Source: Chloroflexi bacterium TSY (GTDB taxonomy: Bacteria > Chloroflexota > Anaerolineae > Caldilineales > Caldilineaceae). From it: a stretch of 64,000 nucleotides of DNA. The stretch is from assembly GCA_019217005.1 (NCBI GenBank), contig JAHBNG010000023.1, positions 1-64,000 of the forward strand, given 5' to 3'. Position 1 is the first letter of the stretch. Each line of letters opens with the position of its first letter. The translations under genes and the position numbers were made by a program. The notes under the pieces were generated by a model. It worked only from the letters and a program-made list of their open reading frames with translations. It had not been told where the DNA came from and searched no databases. Positions 48,809 through 59,477 of this stretch are shown piece after piece.

Positions 48809-51800
48809 ATGGATCGAGTTTTACAAATTGTTCTCCTTGGCAGCTTCCAGTTGTACTACGACAATAAAGCTGTCACCACATTTGAATCCCCTCGTCTCCA
48901 ATCGCTGCTTGCTTACTTAGTCCTTCACCGAGACGCACCCCAGCCGCGCCAACAGATCGCCTATCACTTCTGGCCCGTCTCCAGCGAAAGCCAGGCTCGC
49001 ACCAACCTACGCAAACTCTTTCTCCAACTCCGTCGCGCCTTGCCCGATGCTGACCGCTTTTTGATCGTCAACAACCAGACAATTCAGTGGCGAGATGATG
49101 CACCCTATGCGCTGGATGTTGGCGAGGCTCAACATCTACTCAAGGTGCTTGAAGACAACCCGCTAGATCGAGATGCTTTGACTCATCTGTTTGATCTTTA
49201 CTCCGGTGAATTGCTGCCCAGTTGCTATGACGACTGGATTGTTCCTCTGCGTCGACAACTCCATCAAGGAGTCATGGCTGCTCTGGATCGGCTCGTCACG
49301 CTGCTCGAAAACCAGCGCGCCTTTGAAGAGGGCATCCGCTACGCCCGACGATTATTGAGTCTCGATCCGTTAGATGAGAAGGGCTATCAACGCCTGATGC
49401 GGCTACACGTATCTGATGATAATCGGGCCGGAGCACTCAAAGTCTATCAGGAGTGCGTAGAAACCCTGGAGCGTGAACTAGGCGTAGACCCCGCACGAGA
49501 GACCCAAGCGATCTATGAACAATTGCTTCAAGCAAGAGATGCGCCAACTATAGAAAAGCCCAAACCAATGGCCTTGCCAGACATATCACCTCTGGTCGGG
49601 CGACGGGCCGAGTGGCAAACACTTCAAGAGGCATGGCAACGAGCGGGGCGGGGGAATTCGAACATTGTCGTCATTTCCGGGGAAGCGGGCATTGGGAAGA
49701 CACAGCTGGCAGAGGAGCTATTCATTTGGGCTAATCAGCAAGGAATTGCGGCGGCGCGCACGCGCTCCTATCAAGCACAGGGCGCATTGACCTACGCGCC
49801 CATCACAGAACTGATGCGAGCTAATACAATATACAACAAGTTGGTTCGCTTGAGTGATCTGCGTCTGGCCCAGGTTGCGCGTTTGCTGCCCGAACTCCTA
49901 GATGAGCGTCCCGACTTACCGCATCCTCAACCCATGATGGAAGGCTGGCAGCGTCAACAATTTTTTGACGCACTGGTCCACGCCATCTTACGCGATGGAC
50001 AACCGCTGCTTCTACTTTTTGATGACCTACAATGGTTCAATGATGACACGCTCGAGTGGCTCCACTATCTATTGCGCTCTGCAGATCAATCGATGCTGCT
50101 AATTGTCGGCACCATTCGTACAGGTGAATCGAACAATGCTCATCCACTTTATACGCTTCTGAACAACCTACGACGCGAGGATTTGCTCCATGAAATTGCG
50201 CTGGCACCGCTCAATTCTGCAGAAGTAGCTGAATTGGTCAAGGGAATCGCCCAAGCCCCGCTAGATCGGGAACAGACAGCTCAACTTTACTCTGATACTG
50301 AGGGCAACCCGCTTTTCGTCGTTGAAATGGTACGGGCGCGAAGTTCATTCGCTTGCATCAAAGAGAAAAATGGGGCCAATACAGATCGAACTACACCGGA
50401 CTCAACCCAAGCCCTACACCTTCCGCCCAAAGTTCACGCCGTCATTCAGTCTCGCTTGACCCAGCTTTCCACCCATACGCAGGATCTAATTCGCCTGGCC
50501 GCCGTTATTGGGCGATCCTTTTCCTATAATCTGTTGGTTGCCGTGAGTCAGCATGACGAAGAGACGGTGGTCGGGAGTTTGGACGAATTATGGGAACGTC
50601 AGATTATCCGCGAACAGGGCGCAGACGGCTACGACTTTAGCCATGACTGTATCCGCGACGTTGCCTATGGGGGAATCAGTGGCACACAGCGACGCCTGCT
50701 TCATCGACGCGTGGCTGAAGCATTGCAAAGTACTTCTGGTTCCACACAAGTCGGTCAGGTGGCCGCAACATTAGCGTATCATTATGTTGAAGGTGGCGAG
50801 AAAGAAAAAGCAGTCGATTATCTGATTCAAGCCGGGGACACTGCACGTCATCTCCACGCCAATCAAGAGGCATTGCGCCATTACCAACAAGCAGCAGCGC
50901 TTGTTTCAAAGGCATCGTCCAATCAGTTATTAAAACAATCTTCCGGACACGTATGTCTTGATGATATCTTGAATCGTCAAGCCCAGATCCATCTTGATTT
51001 ATTTCAAGGGCAAGAAGCGGCCTCTCTCTTTGAGAAACTGGTCAACCATGCGCGTAAAGATAGCGATCGCGAGAAGGAGCTGTCCGCACTCTTAGGGCTC
51101 GGTCAAGCATTGTTTATCATTGCTTTCGACGATCCGATTCCAGACGCAATTGCTCGATCCTGGAATATTTTCGGTGCAGCAAGCGAGTTGGCGAGAGAGT
51201 TGAACGATAAACCTCGCTTGGTTCGTGCATTGACCGGCACACGTTGGTTCTGCATCTTCTCTTATGATTATCTAGCCCAGTCTGGTATCAATGCCAAGGA
51301 GGCGCTTGCCCTCAGCAAAACGCTTGGAGATGATCAGTTGATCCGCGACGCCGTTCTGGGGCTCTTTCACTTCGAAAACCCAACTGAGTGGGTGCATCAA
51401 GTCGAAGCCATGATCTGTCCCCTCGAAGCCAATCGGGATCTTGCTAAGCTGAACGAACTCTACTATTATCTGATGCTCATCCACAATATTCAAGGCAATT
51501 TTCAGCGCGTCCTTGAGTGCTGCGAAGCAGGCATTCACTTAGCTCAGGAGATTGGTGCACCACCGGTACAATATCCCTCACTCAAATCTAAGGCTCTGCT
51601 CCATCTTGGTCGCTACGCTGAAGCATGGGCTGTGCTCCAAGAAGAATTGGCCGATGATGCTTATCCCTTCGGGCAGGCGTTTCAGAACTATGGCAGGGCC
51701 ATTTATTATCTGGACATTTTGGCTGTGGATCAGGCGATCGTGCTCTTTGAACGCGTCGATAAACAGGCACGCCAACTCTACCGGCCCTGGCTCAGCGGGC

Positions 51801-52366
51801 AGGCCCTTGTTATGCTGGCCAAGGCCCACTGCTTGATGCCAAAGCTGGACATAGCTGTGCTAGAACGGATTGATCAGGAACTGTATACTATTGCCAAAGA
51901 GGATGTGATCCTCTGGTCCATGATGATTGGTATGCCAGGCACTGCACGCGCTGAAATCGCCTTCGTCAAAGGAGAGTATATCACCGCATTAACCAAAGTC
52001 GATGCCGCCATTGCCGCGGCCCAAGAGACTGGTCGTCAACCCGATCATGTGATATCCATTGAACTGAAGATGCGCATTCTATTGAAGCAAGGCCAAGCGC
52101 GAGAAGCAGTTCATCTGGCAGATTCAGCGCTTCAAATTGCCGAGCAAAATGGTTACCTACCTATGCTTCGGCGGCTTTGGGCCACAAAGGCTAAAGTTCT
52201 GGAACAACTAGGCGCGCAGGAACAGGCGATCGACGCCGCCCAAGCCGCAATTTGTGTCATCCAAAAGCTAGCTGAGTCTATTGATCATACAGAATTGCGC
52301 AACAATTTCCTTGCACATTCACTGATTGTATCTATTAAAGAGATAGCCGATAAACTGGTAGGATAG
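48809..52366 (+). CDS. BTAD/AAA_16/TPR (SARP-like) STAND transcriptional regulator
   Basis: The 1185-residue protein is intact. The winged-helix/BTAD part runs to about 240 (LLGSFQLYYDNKAVTTFESP, QARTNLRKLFLQLRRALPDA, NRAGALKVYQECVETLERE). The ATPase is of the AAA_16 type, different from the NB-ARC regulator at 40813: LVGRRAEWQTLQEAWQRAG, Walker A ISGEAGIGKTQLAEEL (about 289) and Walker B PLLLLFDDLQWFNDDTLEWL (about 400). IRLAAVIGRSFSYNLL and YDFSHDCIRDVAYGGISGTQ follow, then TPR-like helices to the end. It is expected to activate transcription after ligand- and ATP-dependent switching. It is probably read with AAA-ATPase gene 2. Confidence 0.9.
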   Translation: MDRVLQIVLLGSFQLYYDNKAVTTFESPRLQSLLAYLVLHRDAPQPRQQIAYHFWPVSSESQARTNLRKLFLQLRRALPDADRFLIVNNQTIQWRDDAPYALDVGEAQHLLKVLEDNPLDRDALTHLFDLYSGELLPSCYDDWIVPLRRQLHQGVMAALDRLVTLLENQRAFEEGIRYARRLLSLDPLDEKGYQRLMRLHVSDDNRAGALKVYQECVETLERELGVDPARETQAIYEQLLQARDAPTIEKPKPMALPDISPLVGRRAEWQTLQEAWQRAGRGNSNIVVISGEAGIGKTQLAEELFIWANQQGIAAARTRSYQAQGALTYAPITELMRANTIYNKLVRLSDLRLAQVARLLPELLDERPDLPHPQPMMEGWQRQQFFDALVHAILRDGQPLLLLFDDLQWFNDDTLEWLHYLLRSADQSMLLIVGTIRTGESNNAHPLYTLLNNLRREDLLHEIALAPLNSAEVAELVKGIAQAPLDREQTAQLYSDTEGNPLFVVEMVRARSSFACIKEKNGANTDRTTPDSTQALHLPPKVHAVIQSRLTQLSTHTQDLIRLAAVIGRSFSYNLLVAVSQHDEETVVGSLDELWERQIIREQGADGYDFSHDCIRDVAYGGISGTQRRLLHRRVAEALQSTSGSTQVGQVAATLAYHYVEGGEKEKAVDYLIQAGDTARHLHANQEALRHYQQAAALVSKASSNQLLKQSSGHVCLDDILNRQAQIHLDLFQGQEAASLFEKLVNHARKDSDREKELSALLGLGQALFIIAFDDPIPDAIARSWNIFGAASELARELNDKPRLVRALTGTRWFCIFSYDYLAQSGINAKEALALSKTLGDDQLIRDAVLGLFHFENPTEWVHQVEAMICPLEANRDLAKLNELYYYLMLIHNIQGNFQRVLECCEAGIHLAQEIGAPPVQYPSLKSKALLHLGRYAEAWAVLQEELADDAYPFGQAFQNYGRAIYYLDILAVDQAIVLFERVDKQARQLYRPWLSGQALVMLAKAHCLMPKLDIAVLERIDQELYTIAKEDVILWSMMIGMPGTARAEIAFVKGEYITALTKVDAAIAAAQETGRQPDHVISIELKMRILLKQGQAREAVHLADSALQIAEQNGYLPMLRRLWATKAKVLEQLGAQEQAIDAAQAAICVIQKLAESIDHTELRNNFLAHSLIVSIKEIADKLVG

Positions 52367-52395
52367 TGTGTTTATGACAGAGTAATTGATATTTT

Positions 52396-52545
52396 GACAA
52401 ATTAGAGATGGCCAAATCGTAGATCCTGTCTTTGATGTAACAGGCACCAAGAATCCTGGTGCTTCACTTGGAAACTGTCGCTATCTTGCCGCTAGTCCCG
52501 CCAGAGACGGGACCTACGACTATCTGTCAATACTTCGATTTCACC
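52396..52545 (+). repeat. 150-bp dispersed repeat R, copy 2 (possible structured leader)
   Basis: Gap-free match to 12271-12420. Here the inner hairpin GTCCCG/CGGGAC (loop CCAGAGA) is perfect, and GCACCA/TGGTGC forms a second one. The outer arm TCGTAG/CTACGA is kept. It ends 46 bp before the serine hydrolase start. Confidence 0.7.
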
Positions 52546-52591
52546 GCACTCGCCTGTTCACAATGGAAATCATAATGAAGGGAAGACCAAC

Positions 52592-53797
52592 ATGCAACTA
52601 ATAGCCCAACGACCTGAGCAGGTCGGTATTTCTCCCCACAGAATCGAACGCATCACCCAAGCTGCTGAAAGCTGGGTTGTACAGGGAGTTGCGCAGGGGC
52701 TGGTTGCTCTTGTTGCCCACCGTGGCTCGATTGTGCTACACAGCGCCTTTGGACACCTTGTGCCAGGGCAGGATTCTCCATCGCTCACAGCAGATGCCGT
52801 CTTCCCTCTTGTTTCCCTTACCAAACCGATCACGGCAACAGCTATCATGCTCTTGGTCGAAGATGGTCTGCTAGGGTTAAATCGGCCTGTCTCAGAATAT
52901 GTTCCGGAATTTGTTGGTACAGACAAAGATGCCGTGATGGTTCACCATCTTCTAACTCATACGTCAGGACTCAGCGACGAAGAATTAGAACTTCATGTTG
53001 TGCAAAAGGGGTTGAACCCCGAAGAGATTCCGCCAGCAGATACGACCCAGCATCCACGCAGCCAACATTACCTTTATCCGGGATATGACCAACCGCTGGG
53101 ACGTCCAATAGGATCAGAAATGCGCTACTGTAATTATGGCTACGAACTCTTGGGCGAAATTGTACGACGAGTCAGTGGTCAATCTATTGCTGACTTTGCG
53201 CAGTCGCGTATCTTTGAACCGCTCAGCATGAACGACACCTCTTACATCGTGCCGGATGCCATGCGCAAACGCATTGTGCAGCGACCTGATGATGCCCCCC
53301 TTGCCGTTATGGACGACAGAGGTCACCTGCAATCTCACTTTCAGGGCATCAATTCGCAGTCGATCTTAGAGGCACCGTGGGCCAATGGTGGTGTCTTCTC
53401 CACCGCCTATGATATGGCTATCTTTGGACAGATGTTCCTAAATGGCGGGAACTATGGAGATGTCCGAATCCTTAGCCCTGCCATAGTATCTGAAATGACC
53501 CGCAATCAGATTCCTGGCATCGGCGCCCGCAATGGTGATGAGTTTTTCCCCGAAGCAGGATGGGGACTGGGATGGAGCGTTCACGGCAACAAAAAGGCCC
53601 TATACGACGGAACGCTCTACTCATCCAAAACCTATTCACACGGCGGCGCGGGTGGTGTTCAACTCTGGATCGATCCAGTTTATGAGATCGTCGGCGTATA
53701 CTTCGCCATTGCAACAGAATTTACCGAATTAGGCGTGCCAAGAGAACAGCCCGATCTATTTATGAACATGGTGACTGCGTCGGTGACGGAGATCTAG
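52592..53797 (+). CDS. serine hydrolase (beta-lactamase class C / esterase family)
   Basis: The 401-residue protein of the PF00144 family has the nucleophile motif S75-L-T-K78 in PLVSLTKPIT, the Y179-C-N181 motif in MRYCNYGYELLGE, and HTSGL at 123-127. AGWGLGWSVHG and SHGGAGGVQLWIDP near the end correspond to the third active-site motif region (HGG). No signal peptide is visible, so a cytoplasmic esterase/amidase role is likelier than beta-lactam resistance. The ribosome-binding site AAGGGAAGACC is good. The dispersed repeat R lies just upstream, and an IS is inserted 11 bp after the stop. Confidence 0.92.
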   Translation: MQLIAQRPEQVGISPHRIERITQAAESWVVQGVAQGLVALVAHRGSIVLHSAFGHLVPGQDSPSLTADAVFPLVSLTKPITATAIMLLVEDGLLGLNRPVSEYVPEFVGTDKDAVMVHHLLTHTSGLSDEELELHVVQKGLNPEEIPPADTTQHPRSQHYLYPGYDQPLGRPIGSEMRYCNYGYELLGEIVRRVSGQSIADFAQSRIFEPLSMNDTSYIVPDAMRKRIVQRPDDAPLAVMDDRGHLQSHFQGINSQSILEAPWANGGVFSTAYDMAIFGQMFLNGGNYGDVRILSPAIVSEMTRNQIPGIGARNGDEFFPEAGWGLGWSVHGNKKALYDGTLYSSKTYSHGGAGGVQLWIDPVYEIVGVYFAIATEFTELGVPREQPDLFMNMVTASVTEI

Positions 53798-53808
53798 TAG
53801 AGCATTTA

Positions 53809-55108
53809 GGCTAAACCAAAAAAATAATTATACGCGAACGAGAGAATGGAGAGGGGGAATAAGGACAAACCATTTTTCTAAACCAGGTAAACGTTGGAAG
53901 CGTTGTTCCAAACGGTCCATCTCTTTCTGAGTGAGTTTGACGCCGGTCTCATAAAGAGTGGAATTCAGGTGAATGAAGGGTTGTAGTTGGTTAAAGCGAA
54001 AAGAACGGGCAAAATTGAGAACGGTCTCAAGAGAATCGAGAAGAGAACCGTTCCAGTGTTTTTCAAGATGGCCCCAAACCCGTTCGATGGGGTTGTATTT
54101 ACTGTGATAAGGAGGGTAGCAGGCGAGCTGAATAGAGAGACGATAGTGCTCAACAAACTGAGTGAGACGATACATAAACTGAGTCCGACGGGTATGATTT
54201 TCGGGACCATTGTCCTGATTGATCACGAGGGTCTTGACGTGAGGAAAGTGTTCACGTACGCTTTCCCAAAAATCAATCAGGCAGTCGACAATAAAGTCAC
54301 TCGTCACTTTCGACTGAGTCAAGTAAAGAAAGAGTTCCTTGGTTGAAGGGAGGTAAATGCCAAAAGGAGTGACTTTCTCGGTCTTCTTATCTTGAAAGTC
54401 ATGATCGAGCGCTTTGACAACCACTCGACTTATCCCTTCTCTCGAGAAACGGTCAAGTAAAATCGTCGCTTTGGCATCCCAAGAGAGCGCAGAACCGTCT
54501 CGTCTGCATCCGCTTCTTGATTGATCTGATGAATTCTATCAAAGATCGCATCGGTCTCTGGGATCTTTTTCACTGGTTGACTTTTTTTGACCCGGTTTGA
54601 GCCATAGCCTAACTCATTGAGCTTCAAGCGGATGGCCTCTTCGCCAGGCAATTCCTCATCTGTGTATCCTTTCTGCTCGATGAGCTGGGTACGCATTTCG
54701 GCGGCGGTTAGTCGAGTGTACAATTGGGGGGTTCGAAAGGTGGGATCGGTCTGGCTGAATTGATCGGCGATTTCAACCATATCGGCCAGTAAAGTGGGGA
54801 TATGGTCTTCGGCTTTTTTGCGACCACGTCGGTGGCTTTGGTCGACATAACAGAAGCCGCCTTCTAGTTCTTCCAGGGCTTTGGCTATCGTCGCCCGATT
54901 CCAGCCCAACTCTCGTTCTGCTTTCGTCGGACTCCCTTTGCATATCGTTTTGACCGTTTGGGCCATGAAGTGCCTTCTTTCGTATCCACTTAACATGGCC
55001 TTCGTCTCTTTCAAGACTTCAACCATTTCTGGCGAGATTGTCATTTTTGCTCCTTTTGGAGAGCTAGTTTAACACCTTCTCGCGTATATTTTATTTTTTG
55101 GATTGGCC
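53809..55108 (-). mobile_element. ISAzo13-like IS, copy 2 (full length)
   Basis: The 1300-bp element is flanked by TTA at 53806-53808 and 55109-55111. The ends GGCTAAACCAAAAAAATAAT and complement of GGCCAATCCAAAAAATAAAA are the same as in copy 1 (6162-7384). Confidence 0.9.
53828..55044 (-). pseudogene. ISAzo13-like transposase, copy 2 (one frameshift)
   Basis: The N-terminal half (MTISPEMVEVLKETKAMLSG to QEADADETVLR) and C-terminal half (VVKALDHDFQDKKTEKVTPF to the stop at 53828) are in different frames. A single base missing near 54486 (AAGAGAGCGC; copy 1 has AAGAGAGGCGC) explains it. Restored, it has 405 residues with VINQDNGPENHTRRTQF and CYPPYHSKYNPIERVWGHLE as catalytic Asp and Glu regions. 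It otherwise looks fresh. Confidence 0.83.
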
Positions 55109-55243
55109 TTAGGCCATTCCAGGAAATTAACTATAGGTGACAATCCGTATTGCGTATTGCGTGAACCAGCCGAGATAGTTATTCTACATATGTATATTTA
55201 TTTTTCTAAACCAGCTGTAGGAATAATTTCCCGTTTTCCCCGA

Positions 55244-55266
55244 TCCCCAGACGTCTCGTCTGGGGA
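55244..55266. repeat. 10-bp hairpin upstream of the fourth BTAD regulator
   Basis: TCCCCAGACG (55244-55253) and CGTCTGGGGA (55257-55266) form a perfect stem with a 3-nt TCT loop, 51 bp before the start of the regulator gene. Confidence 0.6.
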
Positions 55267-55474
55267 CTGAACTCAATACATTATTTCTGGATCTTTACTT
55301 AGTAATAGCTTGGAATTATGGCTAGTCAACTCACAATTCATCTTCTCAACAGCTTCCAGATCCAGACGAATGGAGAACCCCTCCAAGGATTTCATCAACC
55401 CCGAATCCAGGCTTTCCTAGCCTACTTGCTGCTCCACCGCGGCATCCCCCAATCACGCCAGAAAGTCGCCTTTC

Positions 55475-55801
55475 GGGATGGCCGGGCCACTTTGTGATAT
55501 TTGCGGTAATTATTTGGGGGTGGTTCAGAATTAGGTTTACACTTTTGATACATAGATAAAAATCTATATGAGGTCATTTTCTGCCTGAGCATGGCTCAAA
55601 GTAGAAAATATAAACATCTTTTCTCTTTGCAAAAATGTAAACCTAATTGTCCGCCTAAAATGAACCACCCCATTATTTGTGGATGAAATCATATACCCTA
55701 TTTGGGGTATTTGGTCGAGTGAATTGCGAAGATTCGCTAGTCAATCTCGAATCCACATCCGCAAATAATTCTCCATATATCACATCGACACGGGCCATCC
55801 C
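55475..55801. mobile_element. MITE with 8-bp TSD (outer element, 327 bp including nested copy)
   Basis: Flanked by CGCCTTTC at 55467-55474 and 55802-55809. The ends begin GGGATGGCC on both sides and continue as an imperfect inverted repeat of about 40 bp (TGTGATAT and AATTATTTG are shared). Without the nested element it is 164 bp. No coding capacity. Confidence 0.92.
55517..55671. mobile_element. MITE nested inside the outer MITE (155 bp)
   Basis: Flanked by ATTATTTG at 55509-55516 and 55672-55679. Ends are GGGGTGGTTCA and its complement, with an inner repeat AATTAGGTTTACA on both arms. The first 14 bases (GGGGTGGTTCAGAA) differ at two positions from the IS end at 7528 (GGCGTGATTCAGAA), and both make 8-bp duplications. 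Confidence 0.92.
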
Positions 55802-58800
55802 CGCCTTTCTCTTTTGGCCGGACTCATCGGAGAAATAAGCTCGTACTAATCTGCGTGGTCTTCTTCTAAACCTGCGCCGCAAACTACCCAATGCTGACCA
55901 ATATTTGGAGCAGAGTAGTGAATTCGTTCATTGGGTTACTGAAGCACCATATGATCTGGATGTAGCAACCTTCGAAGCCGCCATCATTCACGCCCAGAAT
56001 GCATCGCAACAGGCAGCAAAACAGACCGCACTCCAACAAGTGATTGATGCCTACCCTGGCGATTTGCTCCCCGATTTCTACGATGACTGGATTCTGATCG
56101 AACGCGAACGGCTAGCCATCCTTTACGTGACAGCCCTGACCCAACTAGCCGATCTGTATGAGGAAGAGCGAGTATACACAGCAGCCATTACACAGACACA
56201 ACGAATCTTGAAGCAAGAACCGCTGTCTGAAGTTGCCCATCAGCGATTGATCCGCCTACATCTCCTCAATGAGGATCGGGCCGCGGCTTTGCGCGCCTAT
56301 CACATCTGCGCCACAACGTTACGTGAAGAGTTAGGTGTTGATCCGGGACCAGCAATTGATGAGCTTTATATGCGGCTACTGCGGCTAGAAGATGAACCAG
56401 CCCCTCAAAAGTCGAAGACGCAATCCGTCGTGATTCCCTTGATCGGCCGGCATGACGAATGGAGATTGCTCAATGAGCGCTGGCAGCACGTGCAACAAGG
56501 CCGCCCCCAGTTAGTGCTGATTGAGGGCGAAGCTGGTATTGGCAAAACACGATTGGCAGAAGAGCTTGTCGATATCGTGCGTCGCCAAGGTATGGTTGCA
56601 CTACAGACCCGCGCCTATGCCGCTGAAAGTGCTGTCCCATACGCTCCCTTAGTCGGGCTGTTGCGCTCGCAACCTGTCCAGCAACGTCTAAGCGAGCTAG
56701 AAGAACCCTGGCTCACCGAATTGGCTCGTCTGCTCCCTGAACTCCTGACGGAATTCCCAGATCTACGAGAGCCAACGCTCCTGACTGATGCATGGCAACA
56801 TCGTCGATTTCAGGAGGCAATGGTGCGTGGTTGTCTGGCTGCTGGACAACCGCTTCTGCTCCATTTTGATGATCTACAATGGTGCGATGGTGAGACGCTG
56901 ACCTGGCTCCATTCCCTTTTGCACTTCGACTCGAACGCTCGTATTTTGGTCGTGGGAACCATCCGTTCCGGAGAAGCGGAATCATCTCATCCCGTCCACC
57001 AATTGAAGAGCGAGTTTATTCGCAGTGACCAATGTCTGACCATAGAACTCAATCCTCTTTCACTGAATGAAGTGACAGCACTGACGGCCCTGGTCCGCAA
57101 GCAAGAAGAGAGTGCATTGGATGGCGAACGATTATTTGTCGCCACGGAAGGCAATCCCCTCTTTGTGGTCGAGCTAGCACAAGCTGCAAACAACGAAGCA
57201 GCCACCGACGCGCCAAACCAACCTGACACAACGGATCAACATTTACCATCCAAGCTACAAGCTATCATTGCGAGTCGTCTGGTCCGGTTATCAGATTCGG
57301 CACAAGAACTGATTAGAGTTGCTGCGGTTGTGGGTCGTTCTTTTACTTATGATGTTCTTGCCGCAAGTAGTCAACAGGATGAAGATCAGTTGGTAGAAGC
57401 GCTGGATGAATTGTGGCAACGTCGCATCATTCGCGAACAGGATGTAGACAGTTACGACTTCAGCCATGATCGGATTCGAGAGGTTGCCTATCGGGAGATT
57501 AGCCGGACGAAACGCCGGTTGATTCATCGACGGGTGGCGGAGGCGTTGGAGAGAATTTATGCAGACGAGATAGATGAGATTAGTGGTTCACTTGCCGAGC
57601 ATTTCGAGCAGGGAGGCAACACACAAAAGGTAATTTTCTATTTGCGAAAAGCAGGTGAAAGAGCAAAAAGACAGTTTGCGAACGAGACCGCTATTGACTG
57701 CATTACGCGTGAGTTGGCACTCATTTCAGAAAAAGATATATTTAGGCGATTAGAGCTGCTGCTCGCTCGTGAACAACTTTTTGGTATGCTTGGTTCAAAC
57801 GTTGCGCAGGAGGAAGATTTACGCACGTTGCAGAAGATCGTGCCATTGGTTAGCAGCAACTCAACTATCAACAAACCAAGCACCAGTGGCTCAATCGATG
57901 GTTGTCTACAAGATGGACAAAGATACGCGGCATTGACCAAAACCCGTTGGTGGAAATGGTATGCATCTAAGGCTGACTTTGATCAAGCCATTCAATTTGG
58001 GCAAGAAGCCATCCGATTTGCCCACTCATCCGAAGATCGTTCAGTTCTCGCAGAAGTGTATCGAGATCTTGGATGGGTCTACTTTTTTCAAGGGGATATG
58101 ATTCGCGCGCGTCATACCTTTGAAGAGACTGTATCCAAAGCGCGTCTTGCCGAAGAACTAAGCATCGAAGCAGAAGCGACCCATTGGCTCGGTGCGATTC
58201 GTATGTTTACAGGGGCCAAATTTGCCGACGCGATGGACAATTTTCAAAAAGCACTCTCCATCTATGAAAGTCTCGACGACCTGCGTGGACAATTGGATGT
58301 CAACCATAAATTAGGCTATGCGCTGGTGGCTCAAGGGGAAGACAGCTACGAACAAGCAGAGAAGCATATAATCACCGCCCTCGCGCTGGGTCGTAAGCTA
58401 GGAAGCCAAGTAGATATAGGAGCACAACTCCGCAATCTCGGGTGGACTTATATCTATCAAGGTCAATATGGCAAAGCCCGTGAAACTCTCCACAAAGCAC
58501 TAGATGTCCTTGGCGATCAACATGTCACTATCGCCAACGCAGCGCAGATTTATCTCGGCATTAATTCAGTACAGTCGGGCAATCTGGCAAATGCACAAAC
58601 ACAATTAGAGATAGCGTTACGGTGTTATAAAGCTGCTGACCCAACCACTGCACATCGGACGGTAACGCTACATTGGCTCAGTCTGTTGCATAGCCATTTG
58701 CAGGAATTCGAAACGGCTCTCGCCTACGCCAAACAAGCATTAGATTCTGCTGAACCTCGAAACGACAGCCGCCATATAGCGGCCGCAAAGACTTATATGG

Positions 58801-59477
58801 GTCATGCTTACCTAGGTCTAAGTGATCTGGACAAGGCCAGAAAATGCTATCAGGAAGCCCGACAGCTTCACATCGGGATAGAGCAATTCAATCGCAGCAT
58901 GGAGTCATATGCTGGTCTAGGCAAAATTGCTTGGATCTGTGAGCAATATGACGAAGCGATGGATACGATCAATGCCATCTACACTTATCTCCACTCCCAC
59001 CGTTTAGACTATACGGAAGAAGCTTTTCAGGTCTATTTGATTTGTTACCGAATTCTTTCCGAGATCAACGATCCGCGCGGCACCGAAATTCTTCGACGTG
59101 CCCACAAACATCTACAAACAAGGTCATCATCTCTAGATGCCGAAACGGCCATTCTCTTCTGGAGTATCCCCAGTCATCAAGAAATTCGTCAAGCCATACA
59201 ACTGAGATAGCTTTTGATCGTTCGTGAATCTGCTTTTGACAACAAATTCGTCGCTTTCAGGTATCCACTGATTGGCGTATGAAACGCCTCTTGCCAATTC
59301 GTACAACGCCTATCAAACGCCCCATCCACTACACTATCCTTCAAATGATTGTTGAGTTCACCGCAGACTCAAAATGGTGGTACGCCAAATTGTGTATCGA
59401 TTCGATATTCCTCTGACGAAGATAGGCTATTTACACAATTTTTGCTGTACAACCCTCAAAATCGAGCATTTGGAGAC

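Larger units (their letters stand above)
55318..59210 (+). pseudogene. BTAD/AAA_16/TPR regulator broken by nested MITEs and a nonsense codon
   Basis: The gene starts MASQLTIHLLNSFQIQTNGE at 55318 and is interrupted after RQKVAF by an element at 55475-55801. Removing it with one 8-bp duplication (CGCCTTTC) restores KVAFLFWPDSSE in frame. The gene is then 1186 codons, exactly the length of the regulator at 48809. One in-frame TAA remains where SSEK-ARTNLRGLL is read; relatives have Gln there (SESQARTNLR), so CAA to TAA is likely. Downstream are IEGEAGIGKTRLAEEL (P-loop), PLLLHFDDLQWCDGETLTWL, VVGRSFTYDVLAASSQQDED and TPR helices, open from a TTG at 55905. The downstream part alone would lack the DNA-binding domain. 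Confidence 0.9.

Noticed and set aside
52592..53797. Beta-lactamase resistance gene
   Set aside because: SxxK and YxN motifs are shared by esterases of the same family, and no signal peptide for periplasmic export is present.
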